Assembly: GCA_014058105.1 (NCBI GenBank)
Contig: JACGCM010002784.1
Span: forward strand, 1,550,001 to 1,614,000
Source of the DNA: Kingdonia uniflora
Lineage: Eukaryota > Streptophyta > Magnoliopsida > Ranunculales > Circaeasteraceae
DNA length: 64,000 bases
Direction of reading: 5' to 3'
The notes under the pieces are model-generated. The model was not told the DNA's origin and did not search any database. It saw only the letters and a list, made by a program, of their open reading frames with translations. Position numbers and translations under genes: made by a program. Shown here piece after piece: positions 24,953 through 36,150 of this stretch (its first letter is position 1; the number at the start of each line of letters is the position of its first letter).

Positions 24953-25798
24953 ATTCCAACAACTATTTATTTTAACAATGTTCTTCTTTGATTCATTTCT
25001 TATTTATGGCAAACTGTTTCTGGATAATCATCAAAAGTTTTGACACATTTTCTCACATATAATATACTCAATTAGGCATAGTTGTTGGAGATGAGATCAA
25101 AATATGCTTATTAAGGTTAGGGATTATAACCAATGCTTGAACAACTTAGGTTGAAATGTAATGACAAATTTTTTGAGAAACCTGATGCTTCACACCTTAC
25201 TCTCTCATACTTAACCTTAATACCGAGCTTACCTTATTATGTTTACTTTGTCTTTAATATTAATGAAGACTTCCAAATATCTCTATGATTTTAACAAGAT
25301 CTTATTATGTTTATTGCGTTTAGAATGAATATGTTTCGACCTTTGCAATTATATTCGTATTTGCTAAAATGTTTTGCAAAGCTATCTTGAGGTGATGTGA
25401 TTTTGCAGGGTAGTTATAGAAGATAATTTTTAACGGTTGTTTCATACAGGGCTATGCATTAAACTATCTTTGTATGTTTACTCCATAGCTTTTTCTTTCG
25501 TTTATATGTTTAACATTCTTTAGTTTATATGGTTCCTAAAATCTTATTGGTGTACATATAACACCTTCTACCTAAGGTAAGGTAAACATTTTTAAATGTT
25601 AGTTTGCTAATGATTTCTCCAACAAAAATGTTAGTTCAAAATTCATAATGTATTTTGACTATATTATGAACTTCTATTAAAACCTTAGTGTTGAAATTAG
25701 CCAAAACTGAAATGCATTAGCCAAATACTACACAAAATATGTATTTATCAATCAATATAAACTAACGCATCCGTGCGTAGAACGGGCTTATAACCTAG

Positions 25799-28250
25799 TC
25801 TATATTATAAATCTCAACAATTGTCCTACGTGGCGTGTCAAAGCTGACTAGGACAAGATGATGTGGAAAAAAATGAGTCTCTTTTATGCTTATTGAAGAG
25901 TGCATTTACTATTTAGGTCAAAAGTGATTGAAAAAACCCTTTCTTCTTCCAACTCCCAAAGACTCATTAATGCCTTGGTAAAGTATATTAATGCATTTAA
26001 ATCTTCATAAACACCATGATCATATCCATGATTTATCTTATTTACACTAAAAATGAAACTCCTGAAACGTACTCATTATTTTTAAACCCATAAATAATCA
26101 ATTGCCCATCTATAAAAAACCATAAAGCTCTTGCATGGAAACTTTCATTCGTATGATCAGGTTCCCTCTCTCTCTCTCGCACGCACACACACAATCTCAT
26201 TGATGCAAATCAAATTTGTAACAAAAATGTTGTTATTTATTAGTTTATATTAGAAAATTTAATGTGTTTAATGATCATATATGCTTTTCGATTCTTTTTC
26301 GTTTTACCCTTATAAGATTATTGGGGTTTGCTAGCTATTCAATTTCATATATGCTATTTATAATATATTCAATTCTATATTATAAATCTCAACGATTGTC
26401 CTACGTGGCGTGTCAAAGCTGACTAGGACAAGATGATGTAGCAATAAAATGAGTTTCTTTTATACTTATTGAAGAGTGCATTTACTATTTAGGTCAAAAG
26501 TGATTGAAAAAACTCTTTCTTCTTCTAACTCCCAAAGACTCATTAATGCCGTGGTAAAGTATATTAATGCATTTAAATCTTCATAAACACCATGGTCATA
26601 TCCATGATTTATCTTCTTTAGACTAAAAATGAAACTCCTGAAACGTATTCATTATTTTTAAACCCATAAATAATCAATTGCTCATCTATAAAAAACCATA
26701 AAACTCTTGCATGGAAACTTCCCTTTGTATAATCAGGTTCCCCCTCTCTCTCTCTTTCTCACACACACATGCACACACACAATCTCATTGATGCAAATCA
26801 AATTTGTAACAAAAATATTGTTATTTATTAGTTTATATTAGAAAATTTGATGTGTTTAATGATCATATATGCTTTTCGATTCTTTTTCGTTTCACCCTTT
26901 TAAGATTAGTGGGGTTTGCTAGCTATTCAATTCCATATATGTTATTTTATTTGGCTGATATATTCTTACCTCAATAACTCCCATTTTCTTATATTTTTCC
27001 ATAAATATATTAGCTTTCCTTTGCATCTAGGTTATGTATTTTGTCTCAGATGGTTCTTTTTTGGAGGTCTTATGTTGATTTTGCTATTTGACATCCATCT
27101 TTCAAACTGCTTCAGAACGTGTCCTATGCAATGTACTAACATATTCCAATCCGAATTGTACCTAGATGAGTTAATTGAGTTTGATGTTAATTGCTTACTC
27201 TTCCTGGATGCGGAAAAAGGTATGAATGGGTCACCGTCTTTTTATGGATCTCTTTGACATAGATAAATGGGAAGGAGTGTTTGACCCCAGGTGATCATAT
27301 AAAAGTTACGTAATGGGTGGACACTCGAAGAACATCCAAAGCAATGTCGAAGCTACTTTTTCAGTGCTAAACAAATCAGGTGAAAACCAAATGGAGTGGA
27401 TTACATCATAAAATCGGGGAGACATCGAAAAATTCAATCAAAGTGTGAACGAGCTAAGTGATACGAAATAAGAAAATTGATATTGGCTCATAACACAAGA
27501 AAGATTACAGGAATCAGGTAGTTATAAGAGCACAAGCTATTCAGTTCATTGTTCCTAAATTATAATATCTTCGTATGATTCTTATTTATGAATGTAATGT
27601 GTATTACTTACTAATGAATATTCTCACAAAATATAAATTTTAACATCATCAATCAAATCTGTCATTTCTTTAGCTGAAACATTCGCATAAGACTACATGC
27701 AAATGCACATGTCAAAATCCAATTAATCAACAAGAAGTCAATAACTGAGATTGAAGCATCTGCAAAAACTAAATCCATTATTAACATTGCATTTGTATAT
27801 TGGTCACAATTATGAAAACTCTATTTATATTTTCCTTTTATATGTCATGCCTCATGGCGCCTATTTACTCATGCATCATATGTTGTCGTTCATTTTCAAG
27901 TGCAATTATTACTTTCAGAACATTATTAGCACTAGAAAAACCATCAACAATCGTGTGTAGATTACGTAACGTACTAAAAATTTATTGTGGTGCTAAAGTG
28001 CGATAGCTTAGTCTTTATAAGTAATGCATCGGTATACTTCGTTAGGTATACTTGGTTTTTGTAACTTTGAGCCTTGGGTTTTAATTTATTAATTGCACTA
28101 CAACTATAGGTCATATATTAATAGATTGATTCTCAGCATTCCACATAAGACTAAATCAAGGTGTTTAATGGACTGTAGATACCTACACTTATCCTTATTT
28201 ATGATTTTAATATATTATTATGAACTTAAGCAGCTATGCGTAGCACGGGT
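25799..28250 (+). mobile_element. Helitron (copy C) with a tandem-duplicated 5' end
   Basis: It begins TCTATATTATAAATCTC at 25799, immediately after the CTAG of the preceding Helitron. The first 575 bp are repeated at once (26374-~26935), so two family 5' ends stand in tandem. A truncated 3' end (GCGTAGCACGGG) lies near 28237-28250. The interior has an unrecognised gene-like fragment at 27110-27480 (LFMDLFDIDKWEGVFDP; NVEATFSVLNKSGENQMEWI) with stops. No helicase gene is present. Confidence 0.65.
26374..26935 (+). repeat. Second copy of the 575-bp Helitron 5' segment
   Basis: Aligns with 25799-26373 along its length, including the 5' terminus, CATTAATGCC.TGGTAAAGTA, AAACCCATAAATAATCAATT, a CT/CA-rich microsatellite (26160-26190 against 26740-26780) and GGGGTTTGCTAGCTATTCAA. 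Differences are few apart from the microsatellite, so the duplication is fairly young. Confidence 0.88.
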
Positions 28251-28862
28251 ATATCACGATTGCCCTATGTGGCGTGAAAGAGCCGACTGGGATAAAATAA
28301 CGTGGCATCGAGCATAAGAACATTAAGTAGTGACTTCGCATTTGACTCTAACTAATGTTACAATTACCTCATTTTTATGGCATTAACAATTAGTAAGTTG
28401 AAACCTCCGAGTTCATGGACATTAAAGGAAAAAAACTCTTCATATCCATAATCATTCCACTGTTAGTTTGTAATAGTTCATAAATTTTTTCATGGATCCC
28501 ATGTAACTTTCCCTTCCATTTCTCCTCCTATCACGAATCTATCTCTAGATTTTCAGTCTTGAACCATGATCTATAACTATAGCAATCAGGTAAGCTCATA
28601 CATATCTTATTGTTATTTCATCTATGTGTTTGGTCGCCCATTTTGTAACGAGTTTAGATTTGTGTTTACTCTTACAAGTAAAACATATATTTCATATTTT
28701 AGAGTTAGTATTTAGTTTTGGTAATTCATTGATCTCAACGATTGTCCTACGTGGTGTACCAAAGTTGACTAAGACAAGATGACGTGGCATTAAGCATAAG
28801 AGTATGTTTAAAAGAAACTCAAGAGCTTAGACATCCGTGAGTAGCACAGGCTCATAAGCTAG
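28251..28862 (+). mobile_element. Two truncated Helitron copies (D and E)
   Basis: Copy D starts within the motif (CACGATTGCCCTATGTGGCG, GAAAGAGCCGACTGGGATAA) near 28254. Copy E runs from ATCTCAACGATTGTCCTACG near 28731 to a 3' end CATCCGTGAGTAGCACAGG...AAGCTAG at 28862, followed by T. It is a Helitron-derived mini-element of only about 135 bp with both termini recognisable. No coding content. Confidence 0.6.
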
Positions 28863-29467
28863 TATATATATATCTGTACATTATTCTGAATTATAATTCT
28901 AAGATGTTCGGAGGAACGTAATAATATGTTATTTCAGGGATAATATTGGAATCGCAAAACGTAAAAGACTCTCAGCTTGGACTGGCTCACCCTAACCACT
29001 TTTATAGTAATTAAGATACATTTTGAGCTCTATTTCTTTAGAGCATCAGAAGTAGGCGGGCTAAATTAGACAACCACATAAGCTAAAAACCCAATAAATC
29101 CTGACATGTAACGATGGATAAATAAATGTCATTTTATGGGATGGGGATTTTATTTGTAAATTTAAGGAAAAATAATTATAAAAAAAACACCACTTCAAGT
29201 GGCTGCGCCAATCGAAGTGGCACAAGACATTAATAATGTTTTTTCTTATCACCACTTCAACTTGCTTTGTGCGAATTGAAGTGGCACACAATACATTTTA
29301 AAACAATACAAAAGTAAGCCTCTCTTACAGTCTCTAGTCTCTGACGGGTACTTCATCGCCACAGCGTCCGATTGCATGAATATGAGTAATAGCCATCTGA
29401 AAAAGGAGTTTTTAAGCAATTTGGATCCCTAACATAGCGATACCTAGGCAACGTGGTGATGCTCTTA
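28863..29467. other. Non-coding spacer with a short duplicated motif
   Basis: Two copies of an ACCACTTCAA...GAAGTGGCACA unit lie at about 29189-29240 and 29251-29305. Each can fold on its own arms. No gene is seen. TTA at 29465-29467 is the probable left target duplication of the Harbinger element. Confidence 0.5.
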
Positions 29468-29740
29468 GAGCATCCACAACAGTCAAGAGGGTGGATTGGA
29501 TGAATTTCAAGGTGAATCCAATCCACCCTACAACAGTTTTCAATCCACCCCGCGCACTTCTAAACCGCACGCTTGAAATGGACGTCCCAGATCCTCCCAT
29601 GTGTTTCAATCTCAGCCATCAAAATCCCAATGCAGTTCTAAACCGCACGTAGAGTTAAACCAATAGGAAAATGCCATATTTTAAAAAAAAAAAATAATTA
29701 GCCGCGCGGTTCAGAACCGCGCGGCATCACCCTGAGGTTT
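29468..29740. promoter_or_regulatory. Harbinger left subterminal region with transposase-site-like motifs
   Basis: Motif copies AAACCGCACG (two, near 29561 and 29641) precede a perfect inverted repeat at 29701-29725: GCCGCGCGGTTC, one A, then its exact complement GAACCGCGCGGC. Related motifs occur at the right end (about 36208-36420). Repeated subterminal motifs of this kind are usual binding sites of the Harbinger Myb-like protein or transposase; the role here is inference. Confidence 0.5.
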
Positions 29741-29903
29741 TTAGGCTTATTTTGGTTTCAAGTCTTTTAGGCTTATTCTTATAAGGCATTGGCATTAAGG
29801 CATTAATATATCCAACATATTAGCATATCCAAGGCATTAACTTGGCATACCCAACCTTACTCCACAAGTTTCCCAACCCATTTTCTCCGTTAATCACTTT
29901 AAA

Positions 29904-31908
29904 ATGTCAGGTTCTTCTAGTTCGTGACCGAGGAATAATGCTTCCAAAACTACACGTAACTCTAACGCGGAAGTAAAATGAAGGGGGAACGCTGACATCA
30001 CAAATAATTGGCCGTTACAATTAACGTCGGACAACGATCCCACCCTATCGTACGATGAGCTGAACCGAGTAGATATCCTCCAGGATGGCTGGGCCCATAT
30101 TTCTGCTGGATCAGAGGAAATACCGGTAAGTTTTATGTAAATTTTATGTGCTATTAACGTATATTGCAATACGTTCGATGAAATGCCTGAATGAACTTCT
30201 AACGTGTTAATGTATTTTTTTGTCAGAACCGAGATGAATTACAGTGTAGGGGATCATTGGATAAGGTACTGAAGTGGTACCGATGGATTGCCGTGTACCC
30301 AACGTTGAAGAAGTTGGTCGACGGTATGGGTTTTGCGGACTTTTGCTCGATTAATGCGGGAAACTCGGATAACCGTCTCATTCATGCTCTCGTGGAGCGG
30401 TGGTGGCCTTCCACCCATACCTTTCACTTCCCTTGCGGGGAACTGGGCTTCGCACCGTTAGACTTCGTCATGCTAACGGGCATATCTTTTGGGAGGGGTT
30501 GTGAACTCCCGTACGATGAGAGGTACTCCAAGTCAGTGGAAGCATAAAAGATGTTCTCGGGAATCACAAGCTCTGACATGAGGTACGGTAACATCACTCT
30601 CTCCTATTTAAAAAAGTGGCAAGAGCCTTTAAATCCAAATATCTACAATTACGACTCAGAAATGGATATCGTGTATGCACGGGCATTTATTGCCTATATG
30701 ATGGGTAATCTCTTCTTCTCAAATGGTGCCACTTCCCTTCGGGCGGGTTATCTGGTAGTCTTGACAGACTACGATATTCTTGGTGTATCGGGTTTTGACT
30801 GGGGTACGCCGATTATAGCAGTTTTATATCGGGGGCTTGATGAAGTCTCAGTTCTAAGGCCCGGGAAGGTGAAGAAATCGATCACCGGATTCTATGCGGT
30901 GTTGGAGTACTGGTTCTTCGAGTACTATCGGGTTGGAATGTATCTAGTTAAGGTACCAAACTTTAATCATATTTATCCTCGTATTTTTGGCTGGAGAGAT
31001 GAAAGGGCGAGTACTGGGGCTGAAATCCATCAATCTTTTACTGTGATCAGAGATATGATAGAATGGAAGGACAGAACCAACATAGATTGGCAACCATGGC
31101 ACATGTCTACGAAATTGAGACGTCCAGAGGTAAGAGTTGCTTCAAAGATGAGCACCCAAAGGGTTTATTGGTGTCAGTCCCATACGGCCATAGTACGCTT
31201 TGGTATTTAGGAGATCGGTATATACGACAGATAACCGGGCTTGATAGTGTGCCTTATGACTCCCCTCAGGAGATTATGGAATTCCCAAGGTACGATCAAG
31301 AGTTATATCAGAGTCTGAAGGATGTGGACTTCTACGATGGTCGTGATTATCTTGTTCCTGACGTAGATTACATGACATATTGGCGTCTCGTTCATCCAAA
31401 TCCCAAGATCGGCTGCACTTTAAAGAGGACGGGAAGTATTTGGTCGGTCGGGCGTGATCTAGTGAGGCCCAATGTAATCTTGCCACCTACGTTGAGTTTA
31501 GCTACGTCTTCACAGGTTCAAGACTGTGGTGTTCAGGCGACCGGCGATCCACGTGATATGGGATGGTTCATGGATGTGGTGAGACCGAACGATTAACATA
31601 GACTAATACCGATCCCGGTGTTGCAGGTACCATACTCGTGTCCACCTACGTATAGTACGGATGAGTTGTGGCATAAAAACCAAAGATTACGGTATACGGC
31701 ATATGAAGACTTGAGGCAATACGTTGACCGCACGACCGAGTTAGAGGAACAGCTGAGACGGAGGAATAAGATCATCCGAGAGACCTCCGATAAACTAGCT
31801 AAGATGTCCATTTCCTACCAGACAGAGCCGGTTGTGCAATGTACCTTTGACGAGAGTCTCGCACGTGGCAGATGCGCCCGCCAAACAAAGAGAGGTCGTC
31901 CCAGTTAG
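29904..31908 (+). pseudogene. Plant mobile domain (PMD; MAIN/MAIL1-like) gene, interrupted
   Basis: Exon 1 is 29904-30125 (donor CCG|GTAAGT) and exon 2 starts at 30227 after TTTTTTGTCAG. The PMD signature is clear: RLIHALVERWWPSTHTFHF, PCGELGFAPLDFVMLTGISF, and later VSVPYGHSTLWYLGDRYIRQ, VPYDSPQEI. A short intron may lie at about 31578-31626. The C-terminus is a charged helical tail (TTELEEQLRRRNKIIRETSD) ending RGRPS at 31908. Breaks: TGA at 29925 and 29979 in exon 1, TAA at 30545, and a frame change between about 31090 and 31170. PMD proteins act in transcriptional silencing and genome stability, and TE-borne versions are known in other superfamilies (family knowledge). The introns suggest a host-derived gene. 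Confidence 0.8.
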
Positions 31909-32030
31909 GCTATGTTTTATTTATAACTTTTATTTATGTTTTGTTTAAGCTATGTTGTGTATTAATATTGTTTAAACTATGTTTTATTCTGAGTATTAAT
32001 ATATTTTTTATTTTAAAAATTATATTTTTG

Positions 32031-32545
32031 GAAACTGATTGTACAAGTTACTCAACGGACATATTAACGACTATATTTTTGTCTTGTAAACTTGTTGTAG
32101 AAGTTACTCAATGGACATATTAACGACTATATTTTTATTTTGGAAACTTGTTGTACAAGTTACTAAACGGAGATATTAACGATTATATTTTTGTTTTGGA
32201 AACTTGTTGTACAAGTTACTCAACGGCCATATTAACGGCTATATTTTTGTTTTGGAAATTTGTTGTACAAGTTACTCAACGGCCATATTAACGGCTATAT
32301 TCGAAGAATGGAAACTTGTTGTATAAGTTACTCAATGGACATATTAGCGACTATATTTTTGTCTTGTAAACTTGTTGTGGAAGTTACTCAACGACCATAT
32401 TAACGGCTATATTCGAAGAATGGAAACTTGTTGTACAAGTTATTCAACGACTATATTAACGGCTATATATTTTTTTTTAAACTTGTTGTACAAGTTACTC
32501 AACGGCTATATTTTTTTTGGACACTTGTTAACGACTAGTTTTTTT
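32031..32545. repeat. 56-bp minisatellite, about nine copies, in the promoter of the Myb-like gene
   Basis: GTACAAGTTACTCAACGG-type units start at 32041, 32097, 32153, 32209, 32265, 32321, 32377, 32433 and 32488: eight steps, seven of exactly 56 bp and the last 55. Each unit holds a small hairpin (ACTTGT-TGT-ACAAGT) and CAACGGC.ATATTAACGGCTATA. A single homologous unit occurs upstream of the transposase on the other strand (about 36090-36145). Confidence 0.9.
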
Positions 32546-32633
32546 AATCTATAAATGTCATTCATCTCCTACACTCTCTTCCCTTCTAATCTTCTACACT
32601 ATCCTCCCTCCTTACCTTACAAACAAAACCACT

Positions 32634-34354
32634 ATGTCTTCCTCAAGCTCCCAATCTAATTCTCAAAACCACTCATAATCCTCCAATACGAACCAACAAG
32701 GAAACGTTTTTCCTCATCAATTTAGCACATTTGATCCATCGCAAATGCCAACACTTCCCAAGGTCAGAATCACCATGTTCGCCAACTATTCCCGCCATCC
32801 GACAATCAATTTCAATCTCAAACCCATGGATATTACCCTTATTACCCAAACCAAGGATATTACCCTCAATTTGATGGGTATACGGGCTCGTACCCTCAAC
32901 CGGGAAATCCATATTATTCATCTCAAACTTGTTTCGCCGATGGAAGTTCGAGTACCATGCCGATGCAAGGTACATGGGGTTTAAATGATTTAAATCTTAA
33001 TACGTGGACTCAATCCAAAGAACTCAATTCGATGTAAGGTACGCCAGTTGCATCTCTGATCATCTCCAAGGAACTCAATCCGGTTCTCACGATAAGTAAT
33101 ATATGGACTCATGGGAAGGTAAAGTCTATAAGAAAAATAATATCGACACCTATTATAGTTGAGGATGTAGCTCAGGCTGAGGAACTTAATCCGGTTCTCA
33201 CGAGAAGTAATACGTGGACTCGCGGGAAGGCAAAGTCTAAAAGAAAGATGACATCGACATCTATTATAGTTGAGGATGTACTTAAAGATTTGGAGGATGT
33301 TCATGACGACAAATAACAATACTTCAACTTCAAGAATTGGTCATCCAATGACTTCGTGAATCTTGCATGCGCTTGGTCCCAAGTGTCTCAAAACCTCGCT
33401 ACCACGAACAACCAAAAAGCCGCTACATTTTGGTTCAAGGTGCGTGATCAATTCAACTCCTTCTATATTGACCAATCGATGTGGCGATCGTACAACGGTG
33501 TCAATTGTGTGTATAATGGGTGGCTTAATAAGGAATGTTCAATTTTTAGAGGTATCATTCAAGACCTTGAGAGCCGACATCATACTGGTATTGGAACGGA
33601 TGACTTTGTAAGTATTTCATTTATTTTTCTCATTTCGTTAATGTTCAAAGGTGAATCATACTCTAAAAGATTTTCTTACTTAATTTCTAGAAACGTATGG
33701 CAAACGATATATTTTTTCAAGTACAAGGCAAACCATTTAAACTTGGGGAAGCGTACAAAGTCTTAGAAACTTGCCCAAAATGCTCACAAATTCATCACAT
33801 CGGCCATCCCGGGCACAACGTTACTAGGAAGTCAAATTTTAACGATAACCCAGGTAACTCTACCAATACCGATCCTGAAACACCTACATCCCGGCACTCT
33901 AAATATCGTAATTCCGAATGATTTTATTGACGTAGATGCACCACTATATTCTTATGGGGATGTACGACCGGACGACCAAAAAATATACAAGGCAAAAGAA
34001 GCGGCAAAGGCAAGTATAGGTTTTTGGGAGAATAGGATGCTTGAGACAACATCCAACATGATGAAGTCATGGAATCTGAGAGATAAGCAGAAGAAAGAGG
34101 AAAAGGAAGCTAAAGCTAGACGTCGAGCAGAATGAAAGTTGATGAAAAAGGCTGAGTTTTAAAGGAGGCGTGAAGCAGAGTTAACTCAAAAAAAAAACTT
34201 CGATGACTCGCATATGTTAAAGGTGATTACAACGGACCCAAGTAACCTACTACCGGCACAAAGGCGTTGGATGAAGAAACACATTAAAGAATATTCGAAG
34301 AAGTTGAAGGAGCAGTGTCCAAGTAATGACGACGTTTCTAGTGATGAAGATTGA
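32634..34354 (+). pseudogene. Harbinger Myb/SANT-like accessory gene (ORF1), interrupted
   Basis: Begins ATGTCTTCCTC at 32634 with a Ser/Asn/Gln-rich N-terminus, a stop (TAA) after 14 codons and a frameshift near 32770. A ~111-bp unit is tandemly duplicated (about 33069-33290). After a TAA at 33314-33316, a trihelix/Myb-like domain follows: NFKNWSSNDFVNLACAWSQV, ATFWFKVRDQFNSFY, VYNGWLNKECSIFRGIIQDL. An intron (GTAAGTATTTC...TTTCTAG, about 33609-33690) precedes KPFKLGEAYKVLE, a NAM-associated-like C-terminal domain and a lysine/arginine-rich helix, ending at 34354. Such genes are often annotated as glutathione S-transferase T3-like. The protein helps the transposase bind DNA and enter the nucleus (family knowledge). 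Confidence 0.8.
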
Positions 34355-34601
34355 TGTAATCTTTAGCATTAATAGTAGTTATTAAGATCTATGTAATTTC
34401 ATTATTTTAATAAAATTGTTATTAATGGTTCGTAATCCATAAAATTGATACAAAATCAAAAAACTGAAGCAATAAACTATGTTTTATTAAAGTGTTACAA
34501 AAATTAAGACTTGGAAGCAAAAAACATTACAACTTCAACATTAAACTTGAAAATAAAATACATTACTTTAGAAAATAAACAAACAATGATGAAGACTATA
34601 A

Positions 34602-35981
34602 TTACTCAACCCCTTTTCGACTCCACAAATGCGCGACAAGTTCATCTCGTAATTGGAAATGAGCTCCTTCATTTATAATTTCACAAACTTTGTGGATGTA
34701 CTTTGCCATAGTGTTGATCGCATGTCTTGGATTTAAGTTCTCCTTCCAATTATCCACGATTTTTCTAAACTCAGGATCAATATCCATTTGCCGGATGTAA
34801 GTATGACGTTCATCTTCCACGATCATATTGTGCAATATTATACATGCGTACATAACATTTCCTAGATCACTAGGTTTCCAAAATCCTGCACCGTTTGCCA
34901 ATATTTGAAACCTAGCTTGTAATATCCCAAAAGCACGCTCTACGTCTTTCCGGCATGATTCTTGCATCTTCAAAAAATGTCTTTCGACATCGTTGGACTG
35001 ATTTCTTATGGTTTGAACAAGTGTTTGCCATCTTGGATAAACTCTATCCGCTAAGTAATACCCCATAGTGTATGGTACCGTGCCTATATTATAATTGCAT
35101 GGCGACGCAACTCTATTAGACAAGTTGTTGAAAAGCCACCCTTGATACAAGACGTTTACGTCGTTGTTAGAACCGGGCACTCTAAAGAATGCGTGCCATA
35201 TCCAAAGATCTTGGGATGCAACCGCTTCTAAAATCACCGTCGGGATTTTCTTATACCCGATATATTGTCCTGCCCACTCGGTATGACAATTCTTCCATTT
35301 CCAATGCATATAATCTAAACTACCTAACATCCCCGGGAAGCCTCGCGATCCATTCACTTCTAACAAGTGTAATGTATCGTCTTCATTGGGAGATTTAAGG
35401 TATTGATCTTTGAATTGTGTTATAATAGTTTTACAAAATTTTTTCAAGCACAAAATAGTCGTAGACTCCCCAATCCGAAGGTATTCTTCTTGGGCATCTG
35501 CGCTCGTACCGTAACATAACATGCGAAGTGCGCACATTATCTTTTGGTGCGAGGATAAGCCCATAGTTTTGTCGGCATTTTCTTTTTGAATAAAATGGGG
35601 GCTCGAATAAAGTATTTGATGATAAATATGTTGATACACACCTTCGCTCATACGAAATCGACGACGAAATGAGATACCTTTGAATCTTGGGTTATCATCG
35701 AAGTAATCCCGGTTAAGGTTATCCTCCCCCAATTTATGTTTACGGCTTTTTCGTTTGTCAATCCGTCCCCTTTTACTACCTCCCCGCCTCCGTGATGATG
35801 TTGCCTCTTGCTCTTTTTCTTCTGCTTCTTCCATCTCAATCGTCATATTGCCATACTAGTGCAACAACTCAATTTGACGTCAGAATAGTTCTTCGTCACT
35901 GAACGATGATGAAGACGATGACTCCGAAGATGAGAGTGATGTCTCAGGCCTGAGCAGGTCAGCAATGATTTTGTCAGACAT
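34602..35981 (-). pseudogene. PIF/Harbinger DDE transposase (HARBI1/ALP1-like), N-terminus broken
   Basis: A 414-codon frame (34602-35846) is open. The apparent original ATG is at 35979-35981 (MSDKIIADLLRPE) and is separated from it by in-frame stops (LF-stop-RQIELLH-stop-YGN). A DDE nuclease domain of the Tnp4 type is visible: first aspartate in GSLDYMHWKWKN, second in PGSNNDVNVL, glutamate in RKDVERAFGILQARF. The helix-turn-helix-like region is near SSHQKIMCALRMLCYGTSAD. All three catalytic acids are present, so the core could be active if translation began at the internal ATG (35844-35846). An S-rich acidic N-terminus is typical of the family. It converges with the Myb-like gene. Confidence 0.88.
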
Positions 35982-35989
35982 GATTCAGC

Positions 35990-36150
35990 GCAATTGATAA
36001 AAAATGAAGAAGGTTGAGTTTTGAGATATAAGATGAATGAGTTGATTGTAGAAGAGAGTAGGAGATGAATGGGGGTTATAAATAAAGAAAAAAAACTAGC
36101 CGTTTATAGCTGTTGAGCATCTTGTTGAAGAAGTTTGACCAGGGAAAAAC
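35990..36150 (-). promoter_or_regulatory. Transposase promoter and leader, homologous to that of the Myb-like gene
   Basis: On the minus strand: AACGGCTAGTTTTTTTTC, TTTATTTATAAC (TATA-like), CATTCATCTCCTACTCTCTT, then the ATG. The plus-strand region 32505-32600 has the same order (AACGACTAGTTTTTTTAAT, CTATAAATG, CATTCATCTCCTACACTCTC). The two convergent genes therefore share a duplicated core promoter. Confidence 0.7.

Larger units (their letters stand above)
14635..25798 (+). mobile_element. Putative large Helitron (copy B), nested with other elements
   Basis: The 5' end TCTATATTATAAATCTC at 14635 is followed by the family motif (GGCGCGAAAGAGCTGACTAGGACAAGATGACGTGGC in two adjoining pieces). 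The first downstream 3' end in the same orientation is at 25766-25798: GCATCCGTGCGTAGAACGGG, then TTATAACCTAG, with the next base T. This is the CTRR-type end with a short hairpin (CCGT/ACGG) expected of Helitrons. No Rep/helicase gene is visible, so it would be non-autonomous. Pairing these two ends is inference. The interior holds repeats, a Copia element, gene fragments and a broken RING gene. Confidence 0.5.

Noticed and set aside
31274..31811. Minus-strand frames opposite the PMD gene
   Set aside because: They are shadows of the clear PMD coding strand and have no domain features.
32031..32545. Regularly spaced repeats resembling a CRISPR array
   Set aside because: Units are head-to-tail with no unique spacers, the genome is a plant, and the unit matches the nearby transposon promoter.
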